From: Leucobacter allii | GTDB lineage: Bacteria; Actinomycetota; Actinomycetes; Actinomycetales; Microbacteriaceae | Reading direction: 5' to 3' | Length of the DNA stretch: 64,000 nucleotides | Assembly (NCBI RefSeq): GCF_022919155.1 | Contig: NZ_CP095045.1 | Coordinates: 2,294,001-2,358,000, forward strand | In this document: positions 63,344 to 64,000 of the stretch, one piece after another | Layout of the letters: the number at the start of each line of letters is the position of its first letter | How positions within the stretch are numbered: the stretch's first letter is position 1 | The notes under the pieces: generated by a model | What the model was told of the DNA's origin: nothing | Databases searched by the model: none | What the model saw: the letters and a program-made list of their open reading frames with translations, nothing else | Made by a program: the position numbers and the translations under genes

Positions 63344-64000
63344 TCACAGCCCGCGCTGCAGACCCACCTGCGCGGACGCGTAGCCGTGCCGCGCGTAGAA
63401 CGCCCGTGCGCGATCGCGCGCCTCGTCCGTCACCAGCTGCGCGAGCGTCGCGCCGCGCGCCCTGCCGTGCTCGTGGGCCCACGCGAGCATGGCGCTCCCG
63501 AGGCCGCGGGAGCGCAGCTCCCCCGCGACCCTGAGCCCCTCGATCTGCAGGCGCGTCGCCCCGCCGCGCACGAGGCCGGGGATGATGGTCAGCTGCATGG
63601 TTCCCACGATCCGCCCGTCCGCTCCGCGCACGACGGCGAGGAAGTGCGCATGATCGCGGGAGAGCGCGGCGAAGGCGTCGTCGTACCGGCACGCGGTCGC
63701 GTCGTCCGGCTCGCGTCCGTCGGCGTCCTCGCCGAGCAGCGCCGCGATCGCCGGCACGTCGTCGCGGACCGCGCGCTCGATGCGGAATCCAGCGTCGCCG
63801 ATGCGGATGACCCCGCCCGCTGACGAATCCGCGTGCGCCCGCATCAGCCCCACGAGCCGGTCGAGCCAGGCGCCGACGTTCCGGCGCGCCTCGGGCGTGT
63901 CCGGGTAGCGGCAGCGCAGGTGGAGCCCCGACTCGTCGAGGATGAACCAGAGCATGACGCCGTCCGTGCGGATCGCGGCCCCCACATACTGCGCGCGGAG
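63344..64000 (-). CDS. GNAT N-acetyltransferase, 5' end possibly outside window
   Basis: At least 213 residues. The C-terminal 145 form a GNAT domain: RIERAVRDDVPAIAALLGE, then RLQIEGLRVAGELRSRGLGS with the acetyl-CoA loop (RSRGLG) and ARAFYARHGYASA at the end. The N-terminal 60 residues (LWFILDESGLHLRCRYPDTPE) are an unrecognised module. The frame stays open to the right edge of the window, so the start may lie beyond; in-window candidates are GTG 63985 and ATG 63955. Substrate unknown. Confidence 0.8.
   Translation of the reverse strand, partial: LRAQYVGAAIRTDGVMLWFILDESGLHLRCRYPDTPEARRNVGAWLDRLVGLMRAHADSSAGGVIRIGDAGFRIERAVRDDVPAIAALLGEDADGREPDDATACRYDDAFAALSRDHAHFLAVVRGADGRIVGTMQLTIIPGLVRGGATRLQIEGLRVAGELRSRGLGSAMLAWAHEHGRARGATLAQLVTDEARDRARAFYARHGYASAQVGLQRGL

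Overview
The window is 64 kb of very GC-rich DNA, coding on both strands with short intergenic gaps. It looks like chromosomal backbone of an actinobacterium, most probably Microbacteriaceae (Leucobacter-like). The pointers are the dxr / M50 protease / ispG cluster, a SufS-SufU pair, a fused OtsA-OtsB, DUF4192, the actinobacterial RNB subfamily, an LAXTG-type sorting signal and many leaderless genes. The genus is inferred from protein flavour, not from a marker gene. No phage, IS element, CRISPR array or rRNA was found. One tRNA (Pro, CGG) is present.

Layout. 0-5 kb: 3' part of a UvrA paralogue, LOG-family protein, RNB ribonuclease, SRPBCC protein. 5-11 kb: ispG, site-2-type protease and dxr (isoprenoid MEP pathway), then a lipoprotein FKBP isomerase and rsmI. 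11-16.5 kb: DsbA-like membrane protein, MFS transporter, sufS-sufU, AlkD-like protein. 16.5-21 kb: a LysR regulator divergent from an orphan Sdh/Frd-type flavoprotein, a 25-bp tandem repeat, DUF4192. 20.9-27.4 kb: a tightly overlapping NAD operon read leftwards (nrtR-nadA-nadB-nadC-nifS) behind a perfect palindromic operator. 27.7-33.3 kb: cold-shock protein, fadH, M20 peptidase and MFS. 33.4-39.8 kb: TetR, SDR, a 32-codon micro-gene with DUF6766, an amber-interrupted FAD/Rieske oxidoreductase, topoisomerase IB and a carboxylate-amine ligase. 40-46 kb: otsAB, a sortase-anchored VWA protein, tRNA-Pro, a repeat-filled 0.5-kb gap and a maltokinase-cap protein. 46-51 kb: typA, a TetR/SDR pair and a Bcr/CflA transporter. 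51-56.6 kb: an oligopeptide ABC transporter. 56.8-64 kb: CPBP protease, a membrane-anchored unknown, a phosphotransferase-homocysteine methyltransferase fusion, a small alarmone synthetase, DUF4287, a divergent MFS/MarR pair and a partial GNAT.

Working together. The NAD cluster carries its own regulator and the cysteine desulfurase that can build the NadA Fe-S cluster. IspG also needs an Fe-S cluster, and SufS-SufU is a second sulfur source. The most striking window-wide signal is a -10 hexamer (TANNNT) placed exactly six bases before the start codon of about sixteen genes (seven bases for four more), implying mostly leaderless mRNAs. These -10 boxes were also used to pick start codons. Two genes look broken in this sequence: nadA (one-base shift in a homopolymer) and the FAD/Rieske oxidoreductase (single in-frame TAG).
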